NCBI GenBank assembly: GCA_042408535.1
Contig: JBHORA010000219.1
Span: forward strand, 1 to 22,563
Reading direction: 5' to 3'
Length of the DNA: 22,563 nucleotides
From: BPIH01 sp042408535
Lineage (GTDB): Bacteria > Chloroflexota > Limnocylindria > Limnocylindrales > CSP1-4
Shown: positions 1 to 7,390 of the stretch, piece by piece
Layout: the number at the start of each line of letters is the position of its first letter
Position numbering within the stretch: the first letter of the stretch is position 1
Made by a program: the position numbers and the translations under genes
Notes under the pieces: model-generated
What the model was told of the DNA's origin: nothing
The model's database searches: none
What the model saw: the letters and a program-made list of their open reading frames with translations, nothing else

Positions 1-180
1 GGCGATGGCGCTCCGCAGGACGGAGAGCTTGCCCGCCCGCTTCTCGAGGAAGAGATCGCCCCGCTCGTCGACGAGGGCGATCCCCGCCGAGTCGTAGCCT
101 CGATACTCGAGACGGGCGAGGCCCTCGAGGAGGACCGGTCCGGCTTCCCGGGGTCCCGTGTAGCCGACGATACCGCACAT
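1..180 (-). CDS. glmS: Glutamine--fructose-6-phosphate aminotransferase, N-terminal part
   Basis: Only the first 60 codons are in the window; the gene runs off the left edge. The translation begins MCGIVGYTG and continues with LEYRGYDSAGIA, the signature of the class II glutaminase domain. Cys2 becomes the N-terminal nucleophile after Met removal. GlmS makes glucosamine-6-phosphate from fructose-6-phosphate and glutamine, the first step of UDP-GlcNAc synthesis for peptidoglycan. The gene starts 44 bases after the glmM stop, so the two probably share a transcript and supply consecutive steps. The gap is far too short to hold a glmS ribozyme. The isomerase domains cannot be checked. Confidence 0.93.
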   Translation of the reverse strand, partial: MCGIVGYTGPREAGPVLLEGLARLEYRGYDSAGIALVDERGDLFLEKRAGKLSVLRSAIA

Positions 181-224
181 GACGCTCAGTTCACCCCTTC
201 GACCTGGCCGACGCGAACGCCGGG

Positions 225-1604
225 CTAGTGTACCGCCCCATCGTCGGCCTCCCGCCGACCGTCCTCGGGTCCGTCGAGGCGCGCCTTCGCCAGCCCGGCA
301 AGCTCGTCGGCGAGCTCGGCGACGAGGCGCTCGTCCTCGCCCTCGACCATGATCCGGAGGGCCGGTTCCGTCCCCGACGGTCGGACGAGGACCCGGCCCC
401 GCGGTCCAAGCCGTGCCTCCGCCACCCGGATCGCCGACCGGAGAGGCGGGTCGCCCTCCCAGGCCTCCTTGTGGCGAACGCGGACCGTCCGTTGCTCCTG
501 GGGCAGGAGGGGGATGGCGGCGGCGAGTTCAGCGAGGGGTCTCTCAGCGCGAGCCATGACGGCGAGGAGCTCGAGGGCGGTGACGACCCCGTCACCCGAG
601 GTCGTGTGCTCGAGGACGATGACGTGGCCGCTCTTCTCGCCGCCGAGGACGGCACCCGAGACGAGCATCGCTTCGAGGATGTACTTGTCGCCGACGGGGG
701 TCCGAATGACGTGGCCGCCGGCCGCCTCGACGACCGCCGCCAGGCCACCGTTCGAGAGGACGGAGACGACGAGCCCGCCCCCCGGGAGCGCCCCCCGGGC
801 GAGCCGATCGAGGGCGAGGATGCCGAGGACCCGGTCGCCATCGACGATCCGACCCGCCGCGTCGACGGCGATGCAGCGGTCGGCGTCCCCGTCGAGGGCG
901 ATGCCGAGATCGGCGCGTCGCTCCACGACGGCCCGTGCCAACCGCTCCGGGGCGATCGCCCCCACCGCGGCGTTGATGTTCGAGCCGTCGGGCTCGTTGT
1001 GGATGACCTCGACGGCGGCGCCGGTGGCAGCGAGGATCCGCGGCGCCGTGGTCCCGCCGGCACCGTGGGCACAGTCGACGACGACGCGGAGCCCCGCGGC
1101 GGGGACCAGACGGGCGAGGGCTTCGCGGTGGGCGAGGTAGTCCTCGAGGAGCGGGCTCGCGTCGATGGCCCGGCCGAGCTCGGCGTTCGAGACGCCACCG
1201 AGCTCGTCGGCCCGCCAGATGAGCTGCTCGAGTTCGTCCTCGACGGCGTCGTCGAGCTTCAAGCCCCGCTCGTCGAGGACCTTCAGCCCGTTGTCCTCGG
1301 CCGGGTTGTGGGAGGCCGAGACCATGATCCCGGCGGCGAAGGGGCCGCTGGCTGCGAGGAAAGCGAGCGCCGGCGTCGGGACGACACCGACCCGGTGGAC
1401 GTCGACGCCGAGGCTCGTTGCTCCGGCCGTGACGGCGGCGACGAACATGTCGCCCGAGCGCCGGGTGTCCTGACCGACGACGATGGCGCCCCCGGGGCCG
1501 ACGAGGCGGTGGGCCGTCGCCCGACCGAGGGCGTAGGCGAGGGTCGGTTTCAGGTCGAGGTTGGCGACACCGCGGATGCCGTCGGTGCCGAAGAGGCGAG
1601 TCAT
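225..1604 (-). CDS. glmM: Phosphoglucosamine mutase GlmM
   Basis: 459 residues, the usual family length. It converts glucosamine-6-phosphate to glucosamine-1-phosphate in the cytoplasm, between GlmS and GlmU. The four alpha-D-phosphohexomutase signatures are present in order: the N-terminal RLFGTDGIRG; the active-site loop VSASHNP at about 95-101, with Ser98 as the phosphorylated serine; the metal loop DGDADR at 238-243; the sugar-binding EKSGH at 323-327; and the phosphate-binding RPSGTEP at 408-414. The ATG at 1604 has a full GGAGG seven bases upstream side (1609-1613). It follows cdaR by 106 bases, and in Firmicutes CdaA and GlmM are known to interact. The stop is TAG. Confidence 0.97.
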   Translation of the reverse strand: MTRLFGTDGIRGVANLDLKPTLAYALGRATAHRLVGPGGAIVVGQDTRRSGDMFVAAVTAGATSLGVDVHRVGVVPTPALAFLAASGPFAAGIMVSASHNPAEDNGLKVLDERGLKLDDAVEDELEQLIWRADELGGVSNAELGRAIDASPLLEDYLAHREALARLVPAAGLRVVVDCAHGAGGTTAPRILAATGAAVEVIHNEPDGSNINAAVGAIAPERLARAVVERRADLGIALDGDADRCIAVDAAGRIVDGDRVLGILALDRLARGALPGGGLVVSVLSNGGLAAVVEAAGGHVIRTPVGDKYILEAMLVSGAVLGGEKSGHVIVLEHTTSGDGVVTALELLAVMARAERPLAELAAAIPLLPQEQRTVRVRHKEAWEGDPPLRSAIRVAEARLGPRGRVLVRPSGTEPALRIMVEGEDERLVAELADELAGLAKARLDGPEDGRREADDGAVH

Positions 1605-1608
1605 GCAA

Positions 1609-1613
1609 CCTCC
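1609..1613 (-). promoter_or_regulatory. Ribosome binding site of glmM
   Basis: A perfect GGAGG on the minus strand, four bases before the ATG of glmM. It confirms the start and suggests that glmM is translated independently of cdaR, from which it is separated by 106 bases. Confidence 0.7.
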
Positions 1614-1710
1614 AGTTTGCTGCGTCCGATCCGGCCGCTGGTCCGGCCTCCGGGGCGGGCACCGGTGGCACCGGTCGAGGGGCGGCCCCGGGAGCCGACC
1701 GAAGCCAAGC

Positions 1711-2961
1711 TCACGGTGAGGGGGTCGGTGGCAGGCTCGGCGAGGGGCTCGCCGGCAGGCTGACGCTCACCGTCACCGCCGCCGGGCTCACGGCAACGAC
1801 GCTCAGACCGGCTGGGAGCGTGACGCGAACCTCGACCGGCTGGCTGCCGGGTCCCAGGGCGCCGACGTCGAGGGTGGCGACGACATCCCGTCCGAGGAGG
1901 CGATCGAGGTCGGCGACGGCCCCTCCGACGGTGACGGTGACCCGGTCCGTCGAGAGATCGTAGCGGCGGTCGTCGCGGGCGCCGGCGAGGACGAGCCCGA
2001 CCGAGTAGGTCCGAGTCGCCGTCTGGGGCCGGATCCGGATGACGACCCGGACGCGATCGGCCGAGATCGGCGCGACCCCGTCCGGGAGGGCGAGCCCGAC
2101 GGTGGCCGTGACGTCGCTCGTCGCTCCGGAGACGGAGACCGGCTCGGTGTCGACCCGGGCCAGGGGCGCCACCGCATCGGGATCGCCCTCGATGGTGACG
2201 AGGACCGGCTCGACGCTGACCGAGGCGACCTCGTAGCCGGTGGCCGGCGTTCCGGTGGCGACGGGATTCACCGGAAGCGTCTTCGTCTGGGCCTCGCTCC
2301 CGACCCGGATCCGGACCCGGATCGTCTCCGGGCGGATGTCGACCGGCCGGACGGTGTTGCCGAGGGCGTCGACAGCGACGAGGGGGACGTCGGCATCGAC
2401 GTCGAGGCCCGAGGGCTGGATGACGACCGTTGCCCGAGCCGCCCGGACGAGGTCGACGACGGATGCCGGTCCCGAGACGGTCACCTGGGACACCGAAAGC
2501 TCGGGCGTCCCGACCGTCAGGCCGGCCGGGACGTCGCCGGTCTGGACCTCGACGGGCACGGACCTCGAAATGAGCGGATCGAGCTGGACGAGGATCTCCT
2601 GGGGGCTGTAGTCGACGATCGTGACCCGACTGTCAGCGACCTCGAGCCGAACCCGAGCCGTGACGAAGGGGCGCTCCGGGTCGACGATGGCGGTCGAGAG
2701 GTCGACGCTCGCCCGAAAGCTGTCGCCGGTCAATCGCGCCGCCACGCTCGGTGGAGCGATGAAACGGATCGAGGTCACCGAGGGGAGGTTGCCGACGAGG
2801 ACGGCGTTCGGGGGGAGGCGAACGGGGACGATGGGGACGGAGCTCGGCCAGGTCTGGACGTTCTCGGAGAGGACGAGCCCGGCGTAGAGGATCGAGGCGA
2901 GGGCGAGGGCCGCCAGCTTCAGCGGCCAGTTCCGGACGAGGAAGCGAAGGGCACCGATCAC
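1711..2961 (-). CDS. cdaR: YbbR-domain protein, CdaA regulator (CdaR-like)
   Basis: 416 residues. A short positively charged N-terminus is followed by one hydrophobic segment at about 13-33 (rich in L, A, I). The rest is beta-rich sequence made of roughly four YbbR-like repeats of about 85 residues (about 40-125, 127-215, 220-305, 310-400) ending in a Ser/Pro-rich tail. This fits a single-pass membrane anchor with YbbR domains outside the membrane. In Firmicutes the homologous protein binds CdaA and modulates its c-di-AMP synthesis; that role is inferred here from position and architecture. The start is GTG, overlapping the cdaA TGA by four bases (GTGA), so the two are probably translationally coupled. 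Confidence 0.88.
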   Translation of the reverse strand: MIGALRFLVRNWPLKLAALALASILYAGLVLSENVQTWPSSVPIVPVRLPPNAVLVGNLPSVTSIRFIAPPSVAARLTGDSFRASVDLSTAIVDPERPFVTARVRLEVADSRVTIVDYSPQEILVQLDPLISRSVPVEVQTGDVPAGLTVGTPELSVSQVTVSGPASVVDLVRAARATVVIQPSGLDVDADVPLVAVDALGNTVRPVDIRPETIRVRIRVGSEAQTKTLPVNPVATGTPATGYEVASVSVEPVLVTIEGDPDAVAPLARVDTEPVSVSGATSDVTATVGLALPDGVAPISADRVRVVIRIRPQTATRTYSVGLVLAGARDDRRYDLSTDRVTVTVGGAVADLDRLLGRDVVATLDVGALGPGSQPVEVRVTLPAGLSVVAVSPAAVTVSVSLPASPSPSLPPTPSP

Positions 2962-3899
2962 CGCTGCTCGTCTCCGCTCGTCGCCCCGGGCGTCGAGGCT
3001 CGCGGCCCCACGCCGCCCCGGCTCGCCCGGGCCGTGAGCCGGGACACGAAGCCCGACAGGTCCCCCAGCCCTGGCGCTCGTTGGCGCCGCTCCCCCGGCC
3101 CGAGGTGGAGCCGGCCCGGCCGGCCCGGCTCAAGGAGCGCTTTCAGCGCCCGCTCGAGCTGGCGCTCGTTCAGGTTGCGGACGATCCGCGCCCGTTCGAC
3201 GAGGCTCACCTGGCCGTTCTCCTCGGAGACGACGACGCTGACGGCATCGGTCTGTTCGGTGATCCCGAGGGCGGCCCGGTGGCGGGTCCCGATCCGCTCC
3301 GTCTGGACCGTCGTTTCGGCCAGGGGGAGGAGGGCCCCGGCCGCGACGATCCGGTCGCCGCGAACGATGACGGCCCCGTCGTGGAGGGCCGAGCCCCGGA
3401 CGAAGATCGTCCGGAGGAGCTCGGCCGAGAGGTCGGCGTGGAGCATGACACCCGTCTCGGCGATCTCCTCGAGGCCCGTTTCGCGCTCGATGACGATGAG
3501 GGCCCCGTGACCCTCGGCCGAGATCGCCTGGGCCGCCCGGGCGATCTCGCCCGCCACGTGGTCGATGGCCCGCCGGTCGGCCGGAGCGAAGAGCCAGCCG
3601 AAGGAGCCGACCCGGCCGATCCGCTCGAGGGCTCGCCGGAGCTCGGGTTGGAAGACGACGACGAGGGCGAAGATGCCGACGAGGCCACCAGCCTGGAGGA
3701 TCTGCGTCAGGAGCCGGAGCTCGAGAGCCTGGGCGGCGAAGTAGACGAGGACGAGGACGCTCACCCCGATGACGAGCCGGACCGCCCGCGTTCCCCGGAT
3801 GAGCAGGAAGAGCCAGTAGAAGAGGAGCGCCGTGATGGCGATGTCCAGCAGCGCGGTCGGGCGAACGTCGTCGAGCAGCGACGCAAAGGGCTGCGGCAT
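2958..3899 (-). CDS. cdaA: Membrane diadenylate cyclase CdaA
   Basis: 313 residues from the ATG at 3899. It makes c-di-AMP from two ATP. Three hydrophobic segments at about 17-34, 41-58 and 68-84 precede a DisA_N (DAC) domain. That domain carries the catalytic DGA at 174-176 (in LHDGAVIV) and the RHR at 206-208 (in GTRHRAALGI). The frame stays open for 22 more codons to an ATG at 3965, but those residues are hydrophilic. The chosen start lines up with the Bacillus family N-terminus, where an Asp begins the first helix about 17-19 residues in. The last 40 or so residues form a Gly/Arg/Pro-rich tail of unclear use. It lies 137 bases after the TPR gene and overlaps cdaR. Confidence 0.95.
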   Translation of the reverse strand: MPQPFASLLDDVRPTALLDIAITALLFYWLFLLIRGTRAVRLVIGVSVLVLVYFAAQALELRLLTQILQAGGLVGIFALVVVFQPELRRALERIGRVGSFGWLFAPADRRAIDHVAGEIARAAQAISAEGHGALIVIERETGLEEIAETGVMLHADLSAELLRTIFVRGSALHDGAVIVRGDRIVAAGALLPLAETTVQTERIGTRHRAALGITEQTDAVSVVVSEENGQVSLVERARIVRNLNERQLERALKALLEPGRPGRLHLGPGERRQRAPGLGDLSGFVSRLTARASRGGVGPRASTPGATSGDEQR

Positions 3900-4036
3900 C
3901 GTCCCCTGAGTGTACCCGCCCCGATCGGGGAGGGCGGAGTCGGACGAGTGGCTCAGCTCGCCCATTCCCGCCCGGCCGCTCGATCAGGGCTCGGCTCGCC
4001 CCGGTTCCACCGCCGACCGCTCGTCCGCTCGGCGTG

Positions 4037-5131
4037 TCAGGCGGGTTCGACCGCCGGCGACGGCTCGCCCGACAGTTCCTTCGCCAGGAGGAGGACCCGG
4101 GCTCGTCGCAGAGGATCGTTCCCGAGGGCCGTGAGGCGATCGAGGAGGGCGACCTTCTCGAGGGCGAGAGGGCGCCAGCCGAGCTCGAGGTACAGGTGGA
4201 CGAGAGCCTCCTGGGCCTCGAGGGCGTCGGGGTAGGCGGCGACCACTCGGGTGCAGGCGTCGAGGGCGGCCGTCGTCCGGCCGCTCGCGGCATGGGCGGC
4301 GGCTGCCTCGAGGAAGCGCTCGATGGCCGCCGGGCGATCACCAGCCTCCAGGGCCTCTTCCGCCGCGAGGGCGATCCGGGCGACTGCATCGGCCGGCATC
4401 GGCGCGGGTCGAGTGCGACGCCGAGCCTCCGCTTCGGGCTCGTCAGCGGTCACCGCTCCGGAACCGGGGCTTGCGCCGAGCTCCACCGCGACCCCGGCGA
4501 CGGTTCCTGCCTCGGGGACGCCAACGGGAAGATCCGGCTCGCTGGTCTGGGACATCGCGGCGGCGGACTCGGGCGCGGTCTCGGGAACCTCGGGCGCGGT
4601 CTCGGGGCCCGACGACCCTGCCGCCGGCAGGACCGGCTCGCCGAGGGCCCGGAGGGCCCGCGACAGCGCCGCCTCGGCGGCAGCGTCGAGAGGAGAAGCC
4701 CGGATCCGATCGGCGAGGAGTGCCATCTGTTGGCGCCTGGGTCGTGACTCAGCGAGCTCGAGGGCACGGGCCACGACGTCACAGGCCTCGGCCAGTCGCC
4801 CATCAGCTTCGAGGACGCCGGCCAGGCGATCGAGGGTCTCGGCGGCGGCTGCCCGTTGGCCGAGAGCCGCCAAGGCGTCCGCCCTCCCGCTGAGCGCCCC
4901 CTCGTCGTTCGGCGCGCGTTCGAGGGCAGCATCGAAGGCCTCGAGGGCCTCCGCCGGGTGCCCGCGCCGGAGCTCGACGGCACCGATGCTGGCGTGCGGG
5001 AGGGCTCGCTCGGGGACGATCGCCGCCGCCTCTCGGTAGGCTTCGAGGGCGACGTCGAGCTGGCCACGGAGGACGCCGAGATGACCCCGCCGGAGGGCGG
5101 CCTTGTAGCGCTCGTAGATCGACTCGCTCAT
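4037..5131 (-). CDS. Tetratricopeptide repeat protein, function unknown
   Basis: 364 residues, with no signal peptide or membrane segment. Residues 10-130 contain about three helical TPR-like repeats; the clearest reads RGHPAEALEAFDAALERAPND at about 56-76. A Pro/Glu/Ala/Ser-rich linker covers about 165-245, and a second TPR block covers about 245-350. TPRs are protein-binding scaffolds, so a partner-recruiting role is likely, but the partner cannot be read from the sequence. It is the first gene after a promoter-like sequence and is followed by cdaA, cdaR, glmM and glmS, so it may work with c-di-AMP signalling or the cell envelope. That link is inference from position only. Confidence 0.85.
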   Translation of the reverse strand: MSESIYERYKAALRRGHLGVLRGQLDVALEAYREAAAIVPERALPHASIGAVELRRGHPAEALEAFDAALERAPNDEGALSGRADALAALGQRAAAAETLDRLAGVLEADGRLAEACDVVARALELAESRPRRQQMALLADRIRASPLDAAAEAALSRALRALGEPVLPAAGSSGPETAPEVPETAPESAAAMSQTSEPDLPVGVPEAGTVAGVAVELGASPGSGAVTADEPEAEARRRTRPAPMPADAVARIALAAEEALEAGDRPAAIERFLEAAAAHAASGRTTAALDACTRVVAAYPDALEAQEALVHLYLELGWRPLALEKVALLDRLTALGNDPLRRARVLLLAKELSGEPSPAVEPA

Positions 5132-5164
5132 CGGGTCCCAGCGGAGGCGGTCACGTCGGCTCCG

Positions 5165-5192
5165 AGGGTACCGCCCCGCGCTCCGGCGTCAA
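5165..5192 (-). promoter_or_regulatory. Candidate sigma-70-type promoter for the TPR-cdaA-cdaR-glmM-glmS operon
   Basis: On the minus strand TTGACG (5187-5192) and TACCCT (5165-5170) are separated by 16 bases. The -35 hexamer matches five of six consensus bases and the -10 keeps the key T, A and final T. A transcript would start near 5158, giving a leader of about 27 bases before the ATG at 5131. It sits in the largest gap of the window, where a change from ribosomal genes to signalling genes makes a new promoter expected. Confidence 0.45.
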
Positions 5193-5217
5193 GGAGCGAG
5201 GTGGCATCGGGCGTTCG

Positions 5218-5243
5218 GCGGGGTCGTCCTTGCGGCTCCCCGC
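5218..5243 (-). terminator. Weak hairpin downstream of rpsI, possible terminator
   Basis: GCGGGG (5238-5243) and CCCCGC (5218-5223) form a perfect 6-bp GC stem with a 14-base loop, about 108 bases after the rpsI stop. There is no U-tract after it, so it is not a classical intrinsic terminator. It is listed because it is the best stem I saw in this 219-base gap (5132-5350), which otherwise holds only the promoter-like sequence. Confidence 0.2.
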
Positions 5244-5350
5244 TCTGGCTCATGGGAGGACCGGCGCTCGCTCCCAGCCCTGCCCTGCCAAGTCCGATGG
5301 CGGCACGGCGGTCCCGGGCGCCGGTGACGAAGCGCCTCCCGCCTCGCCCG

Positions 5351-5749
5351 CTACCGTTTCGTGTACTGGGGCGCCTTTCGAGCCCGCTTCAGGCCGTACT
5401 TCTTCCGCTCCTTCATCCGGGGATCTCGGGTCAGGAGCCCGGCCGAGCGGAGGAGCGGCCGGAAGGTCGCCTCGTCGATCTGGAGGAGAGCCCGAGCGAT
5501 CCCGTGTCGGATCGCTCCGGCCTGCCCGGAAACGCCGCCGCCCTCAACCTTGACCATGGCATTGAAGCGTCCCTCGGTCCCCGTCACCCGGAAGGGGAGG
5601 AAGATGTCGTTGAGCGGAACGGCGTTCCCGAAGTGCTCCTCGAGGGACCGACCATTGACGACGATCTCGCCCTCGCCGGGCAGGAGCCGGACCCGAGCGA
5701 CTGCGGTCTTGCGGCGCCCGGTCCCATAAAAGAAGGGTGGGGTGGACAT
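5351..5749 (-). CDS. rpsI: 30S ribosomal protein S9
   Basis: 132 residues, normal length. The N-terminal YGTGRRKTAVARV and the C-terminal KAPQYTKR ending in Lys-Arg are diagnostic; the basic tail of S9 reaches the P-site tRNA in the ribosome. It begins 16 bases after the rplM stop, the near-universal L13-S9 pair. It is the last ribosomal gene of the cluster; the next gene downstream is the TPR protein across a 219-base gap. Confidence 0.97.
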   Translation of the reverse strand: MSTPPFFYGTGRRKTAVARVRLLPGEGEIVVNGRSLEEHFGNAVPLNDIFLPFRVTGTEGRFNAMVKVEGGGVSGQAGAIRHGIARALLQIDEATFRPLLRSAGLLTRDPRMKERKKYGLKRARKAPQYTKR

Positions 5750-5765
5750 CGCGACTCCCTCGCGG

Positions 5766-6197
5766 TCAGCCGAGCGGCTTCGGCCGCTGCGCTTGGTGGG
5801 GATGGTCGGGGCCGGCGTAGACCTTGAGCTTGCGGAGCTGGCGGGCGCCGAGCCGATTGTGGGGAAGCATCCCCTTCACAGCCCGACGGATGACCTCCTC
5901 CGGTCGGCGGGCGAGGAGCTGGCCGAGGGTCTCCTGCTTCAGGCCGTGCGGGTACCCGCTGTGGCGGTAGTAGATCTTCGTCTCCCGCTTGTCCCGGGTC
6001 ACCGCGACCCGGGACGCGTTGAGGACGATGACGTGGTCGCCGCAGTCGAGGTGGGGGGCGTACGTCGGCTTGTGCTTCCCTTCGAGGACGCGAGCGATCC
6101 GCGAGGCGAGACGGCCAAGCGTCTCGTTCGTCGCGTCGACGACGTACCAGCGTCGCTCGATCTCGCCCTCTCGCGGGCTATACGTTCTCGCGTTCAT
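5766..6197 (-). CDS. rplM: 50S ribosomal protein L13
   Basis: 143 residues. The N-terminal ERRWYVVDA and TLGRLAS, the central YYRHSGYPHGLK and VKGMLPHNRLG are L13 signatures. L13 is an early-assembly 23S rRNA binder. The ATG at 6197 lies inside the last codons of truA (20-base overlap) in a different frame. The family N-terminus (TYSP then GEIERRWYVVDA) supports this start, so the overlap is real unless truA ends differently. Confidence 0.97.
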   Translation of the reverse strand: MNARTYSPREGEIERRWYVVDATNETLGRLASRIARVLEGKHKPTYAPHLDCGDHVIVLNASRVAVTRDKRETKIYYRHSGYPHGLKQETLGQLLARRPEEVIRRAVKGMLPHNRLGARQLRKLKVYAGPDHPHQAQRPKPLG

Positions 6198-7002
6198 CGT
6201 TTTCGTCTCGTCTCAACTCCATCGGTCTGCCCGTCCGTTCGTCGGTCCGGGTCGGTCGATCCGCTGCTCGGTGGCGCCGGCCGAGGCCGACCCGCCGGAG
6301 GCAGAGTCCCTTCGCCGGTGCCGTTGCCCCGTGGAGGGCCGGCCGGCCCGAGGCCAGCGCGGCCGCCACGACCGACTCGTCGACGCGACCCCGGCCGACC
6401 TCGATGAGGACGGCCGCGATCCGGCGGACCATGCCCCGGAGGAAGGCGTCCGCCCGGACGTCGATCGTCACGAGCGGCCCCCGCCTCCGAACCCGAACCG
6501 CGTGGACGGTCCGGACGGGCTGCCGGTCTGCCGCCCCGAAGGCCCGGAAATCGTGACGGCCCACGAGGACCGACCCGGCCCGCGCCATCGCGGCGACGTC
6601 GAGCGGGTCCCGCACCCCGAGCGCATAGCGCTCGCGAAGCGGGCTGCGCGGCCCGTTCCAAACGGTGTAGCGGTACTCCCGGTACCGCGCCGCGCGACGG
6701 GGGTGCCAACCGGCCGGGGCCCGTCGCACGTCACGGATCGCGACGTCCGGCGGGAGATGGGCGTTCAGCGCCCGCTCCAATTCCGGTGCCGTCAGTCGGC
6801 CCTCGTAGGTGAAGGCGATCACCTGGTCGAGGGCATGGACGCCGGCATCGGTCCGGCCGGCCCCGACGACCGGTCGCCGCACTCCGCCAGAGAGGGCGGC
6901 GAGGGCGGCCTCGAGGACCCCCTGGACCGTCCGGGCCCCACGTTGGAGCTGGAACCCGGCGAAGTCCGTGCCATCGTATTCGACCCGTGCCCGATAGCGC
7001 AC
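6178..7002 (-). CDS. truA: tRNA pseudouridine(38-40) synthase TruA
   Basis: 274 residues from a GTG at 7002, preceded by GAGAGGG at good spacing. It isomerises uridines 38-40 in the anticodon stem-loop of tRNAs. The active-site motif GAGRTDAGVHA contains the catalytic Asp52. The downstream RYREYRYTVWNG, HDFRAFGA and FLRGMVRRIAAVL blocks are typical. The family core ends near residue 241; the remaining 33 residues are a charged tail that reads into the start of rplM and ends with TAG at 6178. The gene follows rplQ by 31 bases. Confidence 0.95.
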   Translation of the reverse strand: MRYRARVEYDGTDFAGFQLQRGARTVQGVLEAALAALSGGVRRPVVGAGRTDAGVHALDQVIAFTYEGRLTAPELERALNAHLPPDVAIRDVRRAPAGWHPRRAARYREYRYTVWNGPRSPLRERYALGVRDPLDVAAMARAGSVLVGRHDFRAFGAADRQPVRTVHAVRVRRRGPLVTIDVRADAFLRGMVRRIAAVLIEVGRGRVDESVVAAALASGRPALHGATAPAKGLCLRRVGLGRRHRAADRPTRTDERTGRPMELRRDENDERENV

Positions 7003-7033
7003 GGGGGCACCCTCTCGGATACCTTCCTCGAAC

Positions 7034-7387
7034 TCAGACGAGCTCGAGCTGAACGATCTCCGCCGCGTCGCCCCGTCGGGCTCCGAGCCGGACGATCCGG
7101 GTGAAGCCCGAGGGGCGGTCGGCGTACTTCGGCGCGATCTCGTCGAAGAGCTTCTTGACGACGAGCGGCTCGTTCGGGAACTCGGCGACGACGGCGCGAC
7201 GGGCGGCGAGATCGCCTCGCTTGGCGAGGCTGATCATCCGCTCGACGCGGCCTCGGACGACCTTTGCCTTCGCCTCCGTCGTTTGGACCCGCTCGTAGCG
7301 GAGAACGGCGACGGCGAGGTTCTTGTAGAGGGAGAGCCGGGGCCCGGTCTTGCGGCCGAGCTTCCGGCCGTCGATCCGATGCGCCAC
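7034..7387 (-). CDS. rplQ: 50S ribosomal protein L17
   Basis: 117 residues, the usual short bacterial form. MAHRI followed by GRKLGRKTGPRLSLYKNLAVAVL, the QTTEAKAKVVR motif (about 36-46) and a C-terminal TRIVRLGARRGDAAEIVQLEL identify L17, which binds 23S rRNA near the exit tunnel. It starts three bases after the rpoA stop, the conserved rpoA-rplQ order at the end of the alpha operon. Confidence 0.97.
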   Translation of the reverse strand: MAHRIDGRKLGRKTGPRLSLYKNLAVAVLRYERVQTTEAKAKVVRGRVERMISLAKRGDLAARRAVVAEFPNEPLVVKKLFDEIAPKYADRPSGFTRIVRLGARRGDAAEIVQLELV

Positions 7388-7390
7388 CGC

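Noticed and set aside
1605..1710. Possible regulatory RNA between cdaR and glmM, with short ACCGGT repeats
   Set aside because: Only 5-bp stems can be drawn, and no known riboswitch core or promoter hexamers are visible; the only clear element is the glmM GGAGG.
228..1763. A 511-codon plus-strand frame opposite glmM
   Set aside because: Low-complexity acidic and Arg-rich translation with no family signature; glmM on the minus strand has all catalytic motifs.
3900..3965. A 22-residue longer N-terminus for CdaA starting at 3965
   Set aside because: The added residues are hydrophilic and have no family counterpart; the ATG at 3899 gives the usual distance to the first membrane helix.
5193..5350. 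A tRNA or small gene between rpsI and the TPR gene
   Set aside because: No T-loop-like GGTTCGA motif, no cloverleaf arms and no short frame with a ribosome binding site; only weak stems were found.
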